Source of the DNA: Sepiola atlantica
Taxonomy: Eukaryota > Mollusca > Cephalopoda > Sepiida > Sepiolidae
DNA length: 64,000 bases
Direction of reading: 5' to 3'
Assembly (NCBI GenBank): GCA_963556195.1
Contig: CAUVYP010000244.1
Location: forward strand, 1,984,001-2,048,000
Each line of letters opens with the position of its first letter. Position 1 is the stretch's first letter. Position numbers and translations under genes: made by a program. Below the pieces are notes generated by a model. The model did no database searches and was not told where the DNA came from. It was given only the letters and a program-made list of their open reading frames with translations. Positions 39,162-52,549 of the stretch are shown one piece after another.

Positions 39162-41763
39162 GCGCGTTTTAAAGTTGATATCGCTTTTGTTTATAACTTC
39201 CACATTTATTCGAATTGTGCAACGAAACTTTGCAGACAGTCTCGAATAGGCCTTTTCTACTGAGGTACCAAGTTTCGGAAGTGCAGCTCTTGTACTGCCG
39301 GAGATATGTCGATACAAACTGAATACGCAAAACATCAACAAAATTTAGCGCGTTTTAAAGTTGATATCGCTTTTGTTTATAACTTCCACATTTATTCGAA
39401 TTGTGCAACGAAACTTTGCAGACAGTCTCGAATAGGCCTTTTCTACTGAAGTACCAAGTTTCAGAAGTGCAGCTCTTGTACTGCCCAAGATATGTCGATA
39501 CAAACTGAATACGCAAAACATCAACAAAATTTAGCGCGTTTTAAAGTTGATATCGCTTTTGTTTATAACTTCCACATTTATTCGAATTGTGCCACGAAAC
39601 TTTGCAGACAGTCGCGGAGACACATTTTCTACTGAAGTACTAAGTTTCAGAAGTGCAGCTCTTGTACTGCCGGAGATATGTCGATACAAACTGAATACGC
39701 AAAACATCAACAAAATTTAGCGCGTTTTAAAGTTGATATCGCTTTTGTTTATAACTTCCACATTTATTCGAATTGTGCAACGAAACTTTGCAGACAGTCT
39801 CGAATAGGCCTTTTCTACTGAAGTACCAAGTTTCAGAAGTGCAGCTCTTGTACTGCCGGATATATGTCGATACAAACTGAATACGCAAAACATCAACAAA
39901 ATTTAGCGCGTTTTAAAGTTGATATCGCTTTTGTTTATAACTTCCACATTTATTCGAATTGTGCCACGAAACTTTGCAGACAGTCGCGGAGACACATTTT
40001 CTACTGAAGTACCAAGGTTCAGAAGTGCAGCTCTTGTACTGCCGGAGATATGTCGATACAAACTGAATACGCAAAACATCAACAAAATTTAGCGCGTTTT
40101 AAAGTTGATATCGCTTTTGTTTATAACTTCCACATTTATTCGAATTGTGCAACGAAACTTTGCAGACAGTCTCGAATAGGCCTTTTCTACTGAGGTACCA
40201 AGTTTCAGAAGGGCAGCTCTTGTACTGCCGGAGATATGTCGATACAAACTGAATACGCAAAACATCAACAAAATTTAGCGCGTTTTAAAGTTGATATCGC
40301 TTTTGTTTATAACTTCCACATTTATTCGAATTGTGCAACGAAACTTTGCAGACAGTCTCGAATAGGCCTTTTCTACTGAAGTACCAAGTTTCAAAAGTGC
40401 AGCTCTTGTACTGCCGGATATATGTCGATACAAACTGAATACGCAAAACATCAACAAAATTTAGCGCGTTTTAAAGTTGATATCGCTTTTGTTTATAACT
40501 TCACATTTTATTCGAATTGTGCCACGAAACTTTGCAGACAGTCGCGGAGACACATTTTCTACTGAAGTACCAAGTTTCAGAAGTGCAGCTGTTGTACTGC
40601 CGGAGATATGTCGATACAAACTGAATACGCAAAACATCAACAAAATTTAGCGCGTTTTAAAGTTGATATCGCTTTTGTTTATAACTTCCACATTTATTCG
40701 AATTGTACAACGAAACTTTGCAGACAGTCTCGAATAGGCCTTTTCTACTGAGGTACCAAGTTTCAGAAGTGCAGCTCTTGTACTGCCGGAGATATGTCGA
40801 TACAAACTGAATACGCAAAACATCAACAAAATTTAGCGCGTTTTAAAGTTGATATCGCTTTTGTTTATAACTTCCACATTTATTCGAATTGTGCAACGAA
40901 GCTTTGCATACAGTCTCGAATAGGCCTTTTCTACTAAAGTACCAAGTTTCAGAAGTGCAGCTCTTGTACTGCCGGAGATATGTCGATACAAACTGAATAC
41001 GCAAAACATCAACAAAATTTAGCGCGTTTTAAAGTTGATATCGCTTTTGTTTATAACTTCCACATTTATTCGAATTGTGCAACGAAACTTTGCAGACAGT
41101 CTCGAATAGGCCTTTTCTACTGAAGTACCAAGTTTCAGAAGTGCAGCTCTTGTACTGCCGGAGATATGTCGATACAAACTGAATACGCAAAACATCAACA
41201 AAATTTAGCGCGTTTTAAAGTTGATATCGCTTTTGTTTATAACTTCCACATTTATTCGAATTGTGCAACGAAACTTTGCAGACAGTCTCGAATAGGCCTT
41301 TTCTACTAAAGTACCAAGTTTCAGAAGTGCAGCTCTTGTACTGCCGGAGATATGTCGATACAAACTGAATACGCAAAACATCAACAAAATTTAGCGCGTT
41401 TTAAAGTTGATATCGCTTTTGTTTATAACTTCCACATTTATTCGAATTGTGCAACGAAACTTTGCAGACAGTCTCGAATAGGCCTTTTCTACTGAAGTAC
41501 CAAGTTTCAGAAGTGCAGCTCTTGTACTGCCGGAGATATGTCGATACAAACTGAATACGCAAACATCAACAAAATTTAGCGCGTTTTAAAGTTGATATCG
41601 CTTTTGTTTATAACTTCCACATTTATTCGAATTGTGCCACGAAACTTTGCAGACAGTCGCGGAGACACATTTTCTACTGAAGTACCAAGTTCAGAAGTGC
41701 AGCTCTTGTACTGCCGGAGATATGTCGATACAAACTGAATACGCAAAACATCAACAAAATTTA

Positions 41764-43437
41764 GCGCGTTTTAAAGTTGATATCGCTTTTGTTTATAACT
41801 TCCACATTTATTCGAATTGTGCAACGAAACTTTGCAGACAGTCTCGAATAGGCCTTTGCTACTGAAGTACCAAGTTTCAGAAGTGCAGCTTTTGTACTGC
41901 CGGATATATGTCGATACAAACTAAATACGCAAAACATCAACAAAATTTAGCGCGTTTTAAAGTTGATATCGCTTTTGTTTATAACTTCCACATTTATTCG
42001 AATTGTGCCACGAAACTTTGCAGACAGTCGCGGAGACACATTTTCTACTGAAGTACCAAGTTTCAGAAGTGCAGCTGTTGTACTGCCGGAGATATGTCGA
42101 TACAAACTGAATACGCAAAACATCAACAAAATTTAGCGCGTTTTAAAGTTGATATCGCTTTTGTTTATAGCTTCCACATTTATTCGAATTATGCAACGAA
42201 ACTTTGCAGACAGTCTTGAATAGGCCTTTTCCACTGAGGTACCCAGTTTCAGAAGTGCAGTTCTTGTACTGCCGGAGATATGTCGATACAAACTGAATAC
42301 GCAAAACATCAACAAAATTTAGCGCGTTTTAAAGTTGATATCGCTTTTGTTTATAACTTCCACATTTATTCGAATTGTGCAACGAAACTTTGCAGACAGT
42401 CTCGAATAGGCCTTTTCTACTGAGGTACCAAGTTTCAGAAGTGCAGCTCTTGTACTGCCGGAGATATGTCGATACAAACTGAATACGCAAAACATCAACA
42501 AAATTTAGCGCGTTTTAAAGTTGATATCGCTTTTGTTTATAACTTCCACATTTATTCGAATTGTGCAACGAAACTTTGCAGACACTCTCGAATAGGCCTT
42601 TTCTACTACAGTACCAAGTTTAAGAAGTGCAGCTCTTGTACTGCCGGAGATATGTCGATACAAACTGAATACGCAAAACATCACCAAAATGTAGCGCGTT
42701 TTAAAGTTGATATCGCTTTTGTTTATTACTTCCATATTTATTCGAATTGTGCAACGAAACTTTGCAGACAGTCTCGAATAGGCCTTTTCTACTGAAGTAC
42801 CAAGTTTCAGAAGTGCAGCTCTTGTACTGCCCAAGATATGTCGATACAAACTGAATACGCAAAACATCAACAAAATTTAGCGCGTTTTAAAGTTGATATC
42901 GCTTTTGTTTATAACTTCCACATTTATTCGAATTGTGCCACGAAACTTTGCAGACAGTCGCGGAGACACATTTTCTACTGAAGTACTAAGTTTCAGAAGT
43001 GCAGCTCTTGTACTGCCGGAGATATGTCGATACAAACTGAATACGCAAAACATCAACAAAATTTAGCGCGTTTTAAAGTTGATATCGCTTTTGTTTATAA
43101 CTTCAACATTTATTCGAATTGTGCAACGAAACTTTGCAGACAGTCTCGAATAGGCCTTTTCTACTGAAGTACCAAGTTTCAGAAGTGCATCTCTTGTACT
43201 GCCGGATATATCTCGATACAAACTGAATACGCAAAACATCAACAAAATTTAGCGCGTTTTAAAGTTGATATCGCTTTTGTTTATAACTTCCACATTTATT
43301 CGAATTGTGCCACGAAACTTTGCAGACAGTCGCGGAGACACATTTTCTACTGAAGTACCAAGTTTCAGAAGTGCAGCTCTTGTACTGCCGGAGATATGTC
43401 GATACAAACTGAATACGCAAAACATCAACAAAATTTA
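41764..43437. repeat. Nine-monomer F core, dispersed copy F3
   Basis: This is the same nine-monomer order as F1 and F2, about 6.5 kb to the right of F2 (offset about 6506 bp, 35 monomers minus 4 bp of accumulated deletions). AATTATGCAACG lies near 42188, ACTACAGTACC near 42606, CACCAAAATGTAGCG near 42681 and GCCCAAGATATG near 42830. The ninth monomer has the usual ACATTTTCTACTG where F1 and F2 have ACATTGG, so that change arose on or spread within the F1/F2 side only. Confidence 0.8.
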
Positions 43438-43993
43438 GCGCGTTTCAAAGTTGATATCGCTTTTGTTTATAACTTCCACATTTATTCGAATTGTGCAACG
43501 AAACTTTGCAGACAGTCTCGAATAGGCCTTTTCTACTGAGGTACCAAGTTTCAGAAGGGCAGCTCTTGTACTGCCGGAGATATGTCGATACAAACTGAAT
43601 ACGCAAAACATCAACAAAATTTAGCGCGTTTTAAAGTTGATATCGCTTTTGTTTATAACTTCCACATTTATTCGAATTGTGCAACGAAACTTTGCAGACA
43701 GTCTCGAATAGGCCTTTTCTACTGAAGTACCAAGTTTCAGAAGTGCAGCTCTTGTACTGCCGGATATATGTCGATACAAACTGAATACGCAAAACATCAA
43801 CAAAATTTAGCGCGTTTTAAAGTTGATATCGCTTTTGTTTATAACTTCCACATTTATTCGAATTGTGCCACGAAACTTTGCAGACAGTCGCGGAGACACA
43901 TTTTCTACTGAAGTACCAAGTTTCAGAAGTGCAGCTGTTGTACTGCCGGAGATATGTCGATACAAACTAAATACGCAAAACATCAACAAGATT

Positions 43994-45480
43994 AAGCGCG
44001 TTTTAAAGTTGATATCGCTTTTGTTTATAACTTCCACATTTATTCGAATTGTGCAACGAAACTTTGCAGACAGTCTCGAATAGGCCTTTTCTACTGAGGT
44101 ACCAAGTTTCAGAAGTGCAGCTCTTGTACTGCCGGAGATATGTCGATACAAACTGAATACGCAAAACATCAACAAAATTTAGCGCGTTTTAAAGTTGATA
44201 TCGCTTTTGTTTATAACTTCCACATTTATTCGAATTGTGCAACGAAACTTTGCAGACAGTCGCGGAGACACATTTTCTACTGAAGTACCAAGTTCAGAAG
44301 TGCAGCTGTTGTACTGCCGGAGATATGTCGATACAAACTGAATACGCAAAACATCAACAAAATTTAGCGCGTTTTAAAGTTGATATCGCTTTTGTTTATA
44401 ACTTCCACATTTATTCGAATTGTGCAACGAAACTTTGCAGACAGTCTCGAATAGGCCTTTTCTACTGAAGTACCAAGTTTCAGAAGTGCAGCTCTTGTAC
44501 TGCCGGATATATGTCGATACAAACTAAATACGCAAAACATCAACAAAATTTAGCGCGTTTTAAAGTTGATATCGCTTTTGTTTATAACTTCCACATTTAT
44601 TCGAATTGTGCCACGAAACTTTGCAGACAGTCGCGGAGACACATGTTCTACTGAAGTACCAAGTTTCAGAAGTGCAGCTGTTGTACTGCCGGAGATATGT
44701 CGATACAAACTGATTACGCAAAACATCAACAAAATTTAGCGCGTTTTAAAGTTGCTATCGCTTTTGTTTATAACTTCCACATTTATTCGAATTGTGCAAC
44801 GAAACTTTGCAGACAGTCTTGAATAGGCCTTTTCTACTGAGGTACCAAGTTTCAGAAGTGCAGCTCTTGTACTGCCGGAGATATGTCGATACAAACTGAA
44901 TACGCAAAACATCAACAAGATTTAGCGCGTTGTAAAGTTGATATCGCTTTTGTTTATAACTTCCACATTTATTCGAATTGTGCCACGAAACTTTGCAGAC
45001 AGTCGCGGAGACACATTTTCTACTGAAGTACCAAGTTTCAGAAGTGCAGCTCTTGTACTGCCGGAGATATGTCGATACAAACTGAATACGCAAAACATCA
45101 ACAAAATTTAGCGCGTTTTAAAGTTGATATCGCTTTTGTTTATAACTTCCACATTTATTCGAATTGTGCAACGAAACTTTGCAGACAGTCTCGAATAGGC
45201 CTTTTCTACCTAAGTACCAAGTTTAAGAAGTGCAGCTCTTGTACTGCCGGATATATGTCGATACAAACTGAATACGCAAAACATCAACAAAATTTAGCGC
45301 GTTTTAAAGTTAATATCGCTTTTGTTTATAACTTCAACATTTATTCGAATTGTGCAACGAAACTTTGCAGACAGTCGCGGAGACACATTTTCTACTGAAG
45401 TACCAAGTTTCAGAAGTGCAGCTCTTGTACTGCCGGAGATATGTCGATACAAACTGAATACGCAAAACATCAACAAGATT
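43994..45480. repeat. 8-monomer higher-order repeat, copy G1
   Basis: The unit is 1487 bp (8 x 186 - 1). It starts after AAGATTAAGCG near 43988, and includes a deleted CCAAGTTCAG at 44289-44298, ACTGATTACGC near 44710, GTTGCTATCGC near 44751, CTTGAATAGG near 44818, CGTTGTAAAG near 44928 and CTACCTAAGTACC near 45206. Confidence 0.85.
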
Positions 45481-46967
45481 AAGCGCGTTTTAAAGTTGAT
45501 ATCGCTTTTGTTTATAACTTCCACATTTATTCGAATTGTGCAACGAAACTTTGCAGACAGTCTCGAATAGGCCTTTTCTACTGAGGTACCAAGTTTCAGA
45601 AGTGCAGCTCTTGTACTGCCGGAGATATGTCGATACAAACTGAATACGCAAAACATCAACAAAATTTAGCGCGTTTTAAAGTTGATATCGCTTTTGTTTA
45701 TAACTTCCACATTTATTCGAATTGTGCAACGAAACTTTGCAGACAGTCGCGGAGACACATTTTCAACTGAAGTACCAAGTTCAGAAGTGCAGCTGTTGTA
45801 CTGCCGGAGATATGTCGATACAAACTGAATACGCAAAACATCAACAAAATTTAGCGCGTTTTAAAGTTGATATCGCTTTTGTTTATAACTTCCACATTTA
45901 TTCGAATTGTGCAACGAAACTTTGCAGACAGTCTCGAATAGGCCTTTTCTACTGAAGTACCAAGTTTCAGAAGTGCAGCTCTTGTACTGCCGGATATATG
46001 TCGATACAAACTAAATACGCAAAACATCAACAAAATTTAGCGCGTTTTAAAGTTGATATCGCTTTTGTTTATAACTTCCACATTTATTCGAATTGTGCCA
46101 CGAAACTTTGCAGACAGTCGCGGAGACACATGTTCTACTGAAGTACCAAGTTTCAGAAGTGCAGCTGTTGTACTGCCGGAGATATGTCGATACAAACTGA
46201 TTACGCAAAACATCAACAAAATTTAGCGCGTTTTAAAGTTGCTATCGCTTTTGTTTATAACTTCCACATTTATTCGAATTGTGCAACGAAACTTTGCAGA
46301 CAGTCTTGAATAGGCCTTTACTACTGAGGTACCAAGTTTCAGAAGTGCAGCTCTTGTACTGCCGGAGATATGTCGATACAAACTGAATACGCAAAACATC
46401 AACAAGATTTAGCGCGTTGTAAAGTTGATATCGCTTTTGTTTATAACTTCCACATTTATTCGAATTGTGCCACGAAACTTTGCAGACAGTCGCGGAGACA
46501 CATTTTCTACTGAAGTACCAAGTTTCAGAAGTGCAGCTCTTGTACTGCCGGAGATATGTCGATACAAACTGAATACGCAAAACATCAACAAAATTTAGCG
46601 CGTTTTAAAGTTGATATCGCTTTTGTTTATAACTTCCACATTTATTCGAATTGTGCAACGAAACTTTGCAGACAGTCTCGAATAGGCCTTTTCTACCTAA
46701 GTACCAAGTTTAAGAAGTGCAGCTCTTGTACTGCCGGATATATGTCGATACAAACTGAATACGCAAAACATCAACAAAATTTAGCGCGTTTTAAAGTTGA
46801 TATCGCTTTTGTTTATAACTTCCACATTTACTCGAATTGTGCAACGAAACTTTGCAGACAGTCGCGGAGACACATTTTCTACTGAAGTACCAAGTTTCAG
46901 AAGTGCAGCTCTTGTACTGCCGGAGATATGTCGATACAAACTGAATACGCAAAACATCAACAAAATT
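45481..46967. repeat. 8-monomer higher-order repeat, copy G2
   Basis: This is the tandem copy of G1 at offset +1487 with all its markers, including the deletion at 45776-45785, ACTGATTACGC near 46197, GTTGCTATCGC near 46238, CGTTGTAAAG near 46415 and CTACCTAAG near 46693. Differences seen are TTTTCAACTG here (near 45762) against TTTTCTACTG, CCTTTACTACTG here (near 46315), and GTTAATATCGC and TTCAACATTT in G1 near 45308 and 45333. Confidence 0.85.
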
Positions 46968-47899
46968 TAGCGCGTTTTAAAGTTGATATCGCTTTTGTTT
47001 ATAACTTCCACATTTATTCGAATTGTGCAACGAAACTTTGCAGACAGTCTCGAATAGGCCTTTTCTACTGAGGTACCAAGTTTCAGAAGTGCAGCTCTTG
47101 TACTGCCGGAGATATGTCGATACAAACTGAATACGCAAAACATCAACAAAATTTAGCGCGTTTTAAAGTTGATATCGCTTTTGTTTATAACTTCCACATT
47201 TATTCGAATTGTGCAACGAGACTTTGCAGACAGTCTCGAATAGGCCTTTTCTACTGAGGTACCAAGTTTCAGAAGTGCAGCTCTTGTACTGCCGGAGATA
47301 TGTCGATACAAACTGAATACGCAAAACATCAACAAAATTTAGCGCGTTTTAAAGTTGATATCGCTTTTGTTTATAACTTCCACATTTATTCGAATTGTGC
47401 AACGAAACTTTGCAGACAGTCTCGAATAGGCCTTTTCTACTAAAGTACCAAGTTTCAGAAGTGCAGCTCTTGTACTGCCGGAGATATGTCGATACAAACT
47501 GAATACGCAAAACATCAACAAAATTTAGCGCGTTTTAAAGTTGATATCGCTTTTGTTTATAACTTCCACATTTATTCGAATTGTGCAACGAAACTTTGCA
47601 GACGGTCTCGAATAGGCCTTTTCTACTAAAGTACCAAGTTTCAGAAGTGCAGCTCTTGTACTGCCGGAGATATGTCGATACAAACTGAATACGCAAAACA
47701 TCAACAAAATTTAGCGCGTTTTAAAGTTGATATCGCTTTTGTTTATAACTTCTACATTTATTCGAATTGTGCAACGAAACTTTGCAGACAGTCTCGAATA
47801 GGCATTTTCTACTGAAGTACCAAGTTTCAGAAGTGCAGCTCTTGTACTGCCGGAGATATGTCGATACAAACTGAATACGCAAAACATCAACGAAATTTA
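46968..47899. repeat. Run of five S-class monomers
   Basis: Five consecutive S-class copies follow the G2 block and precede the first 5-mer unit. They show the recurring order GAGG, GAGG, AAAG, AAAG, GAAG at the position before GTACC. Private changes are ACGAGACTTTG near 47217, AGACGGTCTCG near 47602 and GGCATTTTC near 47802. Confidence 0.75.
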
Positions 47900-49015
47900 G
47901 CGCGTTTTAAAGTTGATATCGCTTTTGTTTATAACTTCCACATTTATTCGAATTGTGCCACGAAACTTTGCAGACAGTCGCGGAGACACATTTTCTACTG
48001 AAGTACCAAGTTTCAGAAGTGCAGCTCTTGTACTGCCGGAGATATGTCGATACAAACTGAATACGCAAAACATCAACAAAATTTAGCGCGTTTTAAAGTT
48101 GATATCGCTTTTGTTTATAACTTCCACATTTATTCGAATTGTGCAACGAAACTTTGCAGACAGTCTCGAATAGGCCTTTTCTACTGAAGTACCAAGTTTC
48201 AGAAGTGCAGCTCTTGTACTGCCGGATATATGTCGATACAAACTGAATACGCAAAACATCAACAAAATTTAGCGCGTTTTAAAGTTGATATCGCTTTTGT
48301 TTATAACTTCCACATTTATTCGAATTGTGCCACGAAACTTTGCAGACAGTCGCGGAGACACATTTTCTACTGAAGTACCAAGTTTCAGAAGTGCAGCTGT
48401 TGTACTGCCGGAGATATGTCGATACAAACTGAATACGCAAAACATCAACAAGATTTAGCGCGTTTTAAAGTTGATATCGCTTTTCTTTATAACTTCCACA
48501 TTTATTCGAATTGTGCAACGAAACTTTGCAGACAGTCTCGAATAGGCCTTTTCTACTGAGGTACCAAGTTTCAGAAGTGCAGCTCTTGTACTGCCGGAGA
48601 TATGTCGATACAAACTGAATACGCAAAACGCTAACAAAATTTAGCGCGTTTTAAAGTTGATATCGCTTTTGTTTATAACTTCGACATTTATTCGAATTGT
48701 GCCACGAAACTTTGCAGACAGTCGCGGAGACACATTGTCTACTGAAGTACCAAGTATCAGAAGTGCATCTCTTGTACTGCCGGAGATATGTCGATACAAA
48801 CTGAATACGCAAAACATCAACAAAATTTAGCGCGTTTTAAAGTTGATATCGCTTTTGTGTATAACTTCCACATTTATTCGAATTGTGCAACGAAACTTTG
48901 CAGACAGTCTCAAACAGGCCTTTTCTACTGAAGTACCAAGTTTCAGAAGTGCAGCTCTTGTACTGCCGGAGATATGTCGATACAAACTGAATACGCAAAA
49001 CATCAACAAAATTTA
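47900..49015. repeat. Partial 24-mer unit, copy I0
   Basis: Six monomers match 52550-53665 (offset +4650) and 57014-58129. It begins just after CAACGAAATTTAG (near 47889), contains GATTTAGCG with TTTTCTTTATAAC near 48484, the ACGCTAACAAAATT monomer near 48628, CATTGTCTAC with GTATCAG near 48736, and GTGTATAAC near 48857. CAAACAGGCC near 48911 is private. It is followed by three S-class monomers (49016-49573) of which the second has CAGCTCCTG near 49326. Confidence 0.78.
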
Positions 49016-51619
49016 GCGCGTTTTAAAGTTGATATCGCTTTTGTTTATAACTTCCACATTTATTCGAATTGTGCAACGAAACTTTGCAGACAGTCTCGAA
49101 TAGGCCTTTTCTACTGAGGTACCAAGTTTCAGAAGTGCAGCTCTAGTACTGCCGGAGATATGTCGATACAAACTGAATACGCAAAACATCAACAAAATTT
49201 AGCGCGTTTTAAAGTTGATATCGCTTTTGTTTATAACTTCCACATTTATTCGAATTGTGCAACGAAACTTTGCAGACAGTCTCGAATAGGCCTTTTCTAC
49301 TAAAGTACCAAGTTTCAGAAGTGCAGCTCCTGTACTGCCGGAGATATGTCGATACAAACTGAATACGCAAAACATCAACAAAATTTAGCGCGTTTTGAAG
49401 TTGATATCGCTTTTGTTTATAACTTCCACATTTATTCGAATTGTGCAACGAAACTTTGCAGACAGTCTCGAATAGGCCTTTTCTACTGAAGTACCAAGTT
49501 TCAGAAGTGCAGCTCTTGTACTACCGGAGATATGTCGATACAAACTGAATACGCAAAACATCAACAAAATTTAGCGCGTTTTAAAGTTGATATCGCTTTT
49601 GTTTATAACTTCCACATTTATTCGAATTGTGCCACGAAACTTTGCAGACAGTCGCGGAGACACATTTTCTACTGAAGTACCAAGTTTCAGAAGTGCAGCT
49701 CTTGTACTGCCGGAGATATGTCGATACAAACTGAATACGCAAAACATCAACAAAATTTAGCGCGTTTTAAAGTTGATATCGCTTTTGTTTATAACTTCCA
49801 CATTTATTCGAATTGTGCAACGAAACTTTGCAGACAGTCTCGAATAGGCCTTTTCTACTGAGGTACCAAGTTTCAGAAGTGCAGCTCTTGTACTGCCGGA
49901 GATATGTCGATACAAACTGAATACGCAAAACATCAACAAAATTTAGCGCGTTTTAAAGTTGATATCGCTTTTGTTTATAACTTCCACATTTATTCGAATT
50001 GTGCAACGAAACTTTGCAGACAGTCTCGAATAGGCCTTTTCTACTAAAGTACCAAGTTTCAGAAGTGCAGCTCTTGTACTGCCGGAGATATGTCGATACA
50101 AACTGAATACGCAAAACATCAACAAAATTTAGCGCGTTTTAAAGTTGATATCGCTTTTGTGTATAACTTCCACATTTATTCGAATTGTGCAACGAAACTT
50201 TGCAGACAGTCTCGAATAGGCCTTTTCTACTGAAGTACCAAGTTTCAGAAGTGCAGCTCTTGTACTGCCGGAGATATGTCGATACAAACTGAATACGCAA
50301 AACATCAACAAAATTTAGCGCGTTTTAAAGTTGATATCGCTTTTGTTTATAACTTCCACATTTATTCGAATTGTGCAACGAACCTTTGCTAACAGTCTCG
50401 AATAGGCCTTTTCTACTGAGGTACCAAGTTTCAGAAGTGCAGCTCTTGTACTGCCGGAGATATGTCGATACAAACTGAATACGCAAAACATCAACAAAAT
50501 TTAGCGCGTTTTAAAGTTGATATCGCTTTTGTTTATAACTTCCACATTTATTCGAATTGTGCAACGAAACTTTGCAGACAGTCTCGAATAGGCCTTTTCT
50601 ACTAAAGTACCAAGTTTCAGAAGTGCAGCTCTTGTACTGCCGGAGATATGTCGATACAAACTGAATACGCAAAACATCAACAAAATTTAGCGCGTTTTAA
50701 AGTTGATATCGCTTTTGTTTATAACTTCCACATTTATTCGAATTGTGCAACGAAACTTTGCAGACAGTCTCGAATAGGCTTTTTCTACTGAAGTACCAAG
50801 TTTCAGAAGTGCAGCTCTTGTACTGCCGGAGATATGTCGATACAAACTGAATACGCAAAACATCAACAAAATTTAGCGCGTTTTAAAGTTGATATCGCTT
50901 TTGTTTATAACTTCCACATTTATTCGAATTGTGCCACGAAACTTTGCAGACAGTCGCGGAGACACATGTTCTACTGAAGTACCAAGTTTCAGAAGTGCAG
51001 CTGTTGTACTGCCGGAGATATGTCGATACAAACTGAATACGCAAAACATCAACAAAATTTAGCGCGTTTTAAAGTTGATATCGCTTTTGTTTATAACTTC
51101 CACATTTATTCGAATTGTGCAACGAAACTTTGCAGACAGTCTCGAATAGGCCTTTTCTACTGAGGTACCAAGTTTCAGAAGTGCAGCTCTTGTACTGCCG
51201 GAGATATGTCGATACAAACTGAATACGCAAAACATCAACAAAATTTAGCGCGTTTTAAAGTTGATATCGCTTTTGTTTATAACTTCCACATTTATTCGAA
51301 TTGTGCAACGAAACTTTGCAGACAGTCTCGAATAGGCCTTTTCTACTAAAGTACCAAGTTTCAGAAGTGCAGCTCTTGTACTGCCGGAGATATGTCGATA
51401 CAAACTGAATACGCAAAACATCAACAAAATTTAGCGCGTTTTAAAGTTGATACTGCTTTTGTTTATAACTTCCACATTTATTCGAATTGTGCAACGAAAC
51501 TTTGCAGACAGTCTCAGATAAGCCTTTTCTACTAAAGTACCAAGTTTCAGAAGTGCAGCTCTTGTACTGCCGGAGATATGTCGATACAAACTGAATACGC
51601 AAAACATCAACAAAATTTA

Positions 51620-52549
51620 GCGCGTTTTAAAGTTGATATCGCTTTTGTTTATAACTTCCACATTTATTCGAATTGTGCCACGAAACTTTGCAGACAGTCG
51701 CGGAGACACATTTTCTACTGAAGTACCAAGTTTCAGAAGTGCAGCTCTTGTACTGCCGGAGATATGTCGATACAAACTGAATACGCAAAACATCAACAAA
51801 ATTTAGCGCGTTTTAAAGTTGATATCGCTTTTGTTTATAACTTCCACATTTATTCGAATTGTGCAACGAAACTTTGCAGACAGTCTCGAATAGGCCTTTT
51901 CTACTGAAGTACCAAGTTTCAGAAGTGCAGCTCTTTTACTGCCGGATATATGTCGATACAAACTGAATACGCAAAACATCAACAAAATTTAGCGCGTTTT
52001 AAAGTTGATATCGCTTTTGTTTATAACTTCCACATTTATTCGAATTGTGCCACGAAACTTTGCAGACAGTCGCGGAGACACATTTTCTACTGAAGTACCA
52101 AGTTTCAGAAGTGCAGCTGTTGTACTGCCGGAGATATGTCGATACAAACTGAATACGCAAAACATCAACAAGATTTAGCGCGTTTTAAAGTTGATATCGC
52201 TTTTCTTTATAACTTCCACATTTATTCGAATTGTGCAACGAAACTTTGCAGACAGTCTCGAATAGGCCTTTGCTACTGAGGTACCAAGTTTCAGAAGTGC
52301 AGCTCTTGTACTGCCGGAGATATGTCGATACAAACTGAATACGCAAAACGCTAACAAAAATTAGCGCGTTTTAAAGTTGATATCGCTTTTGTTTATAACT
52401 TCCACATTTATTCGCATTGTGCCACGAAACTTTGCAGACAGTCGCGGAGACACATTGTCTACTGAAGTACCAAGTATCAGAAGTGCATCTCTTGTACTGC
52501 CGGAGATATGTCGATACAAACTGAATACGCAAAACATCAACGAAATTTA
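51620..52549. repeat. 5-monomer unit nested in I1, first copy
   Basis: The five monomers in order are G, S with GGATATATG, G with CAGCTGTTG, S with TTTTCTTTATAAC and ACGCTAAC, and G with CATTGTCTAC/GTATCAG. The same five follow directly at 52550-53479, and again in I2 at 56084-57013 and 57014-57943. They also occur once at 47900-48829. Private to this first copy are GCTCTTTTACTG near 51931, CCTTTGCTACTG near 52268, AACAAAAATTAG near 52353 and TTCGCATTG near 52412. Confidence 0.85.

Larger units (their letters stand above)
36932..41763. repeat. S-dominated satellite with partial F-type and deletion-marked monomers
   Basis: About 26 monomers are arranged as variable strings of S-class copies with isolated G-class copies. 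A four-monomer F fragment starting with GCCCAAGATATG lies at about 39348-40091. G-class monomers with the one-base deletion CCAAGTTCAG sit at 37973, 38716 and 41690. ACGCAAACATC at 41557-41567 has an additional deletion. A local rearrangement, CTTCACATTTTATTC near 40500, looks like paired one-base indels. No long tandem HOR pair stands out here. Confidence 0.75.

Noticed and set aside
255..46885. Plus-strand frames of 77-109 codons (MSIQTEYAKHQQ...) and minus-strand frames of 112-122 codons
   Set aside because: They arise only where a point change removes the per-monomer stop (for example ACTGAAG to ACTGGAG or ACTGCAG, or TTTAGCG to TTAAGCG), joining two monomers. Overlap in several frames at once shows repeat structure, not genes.
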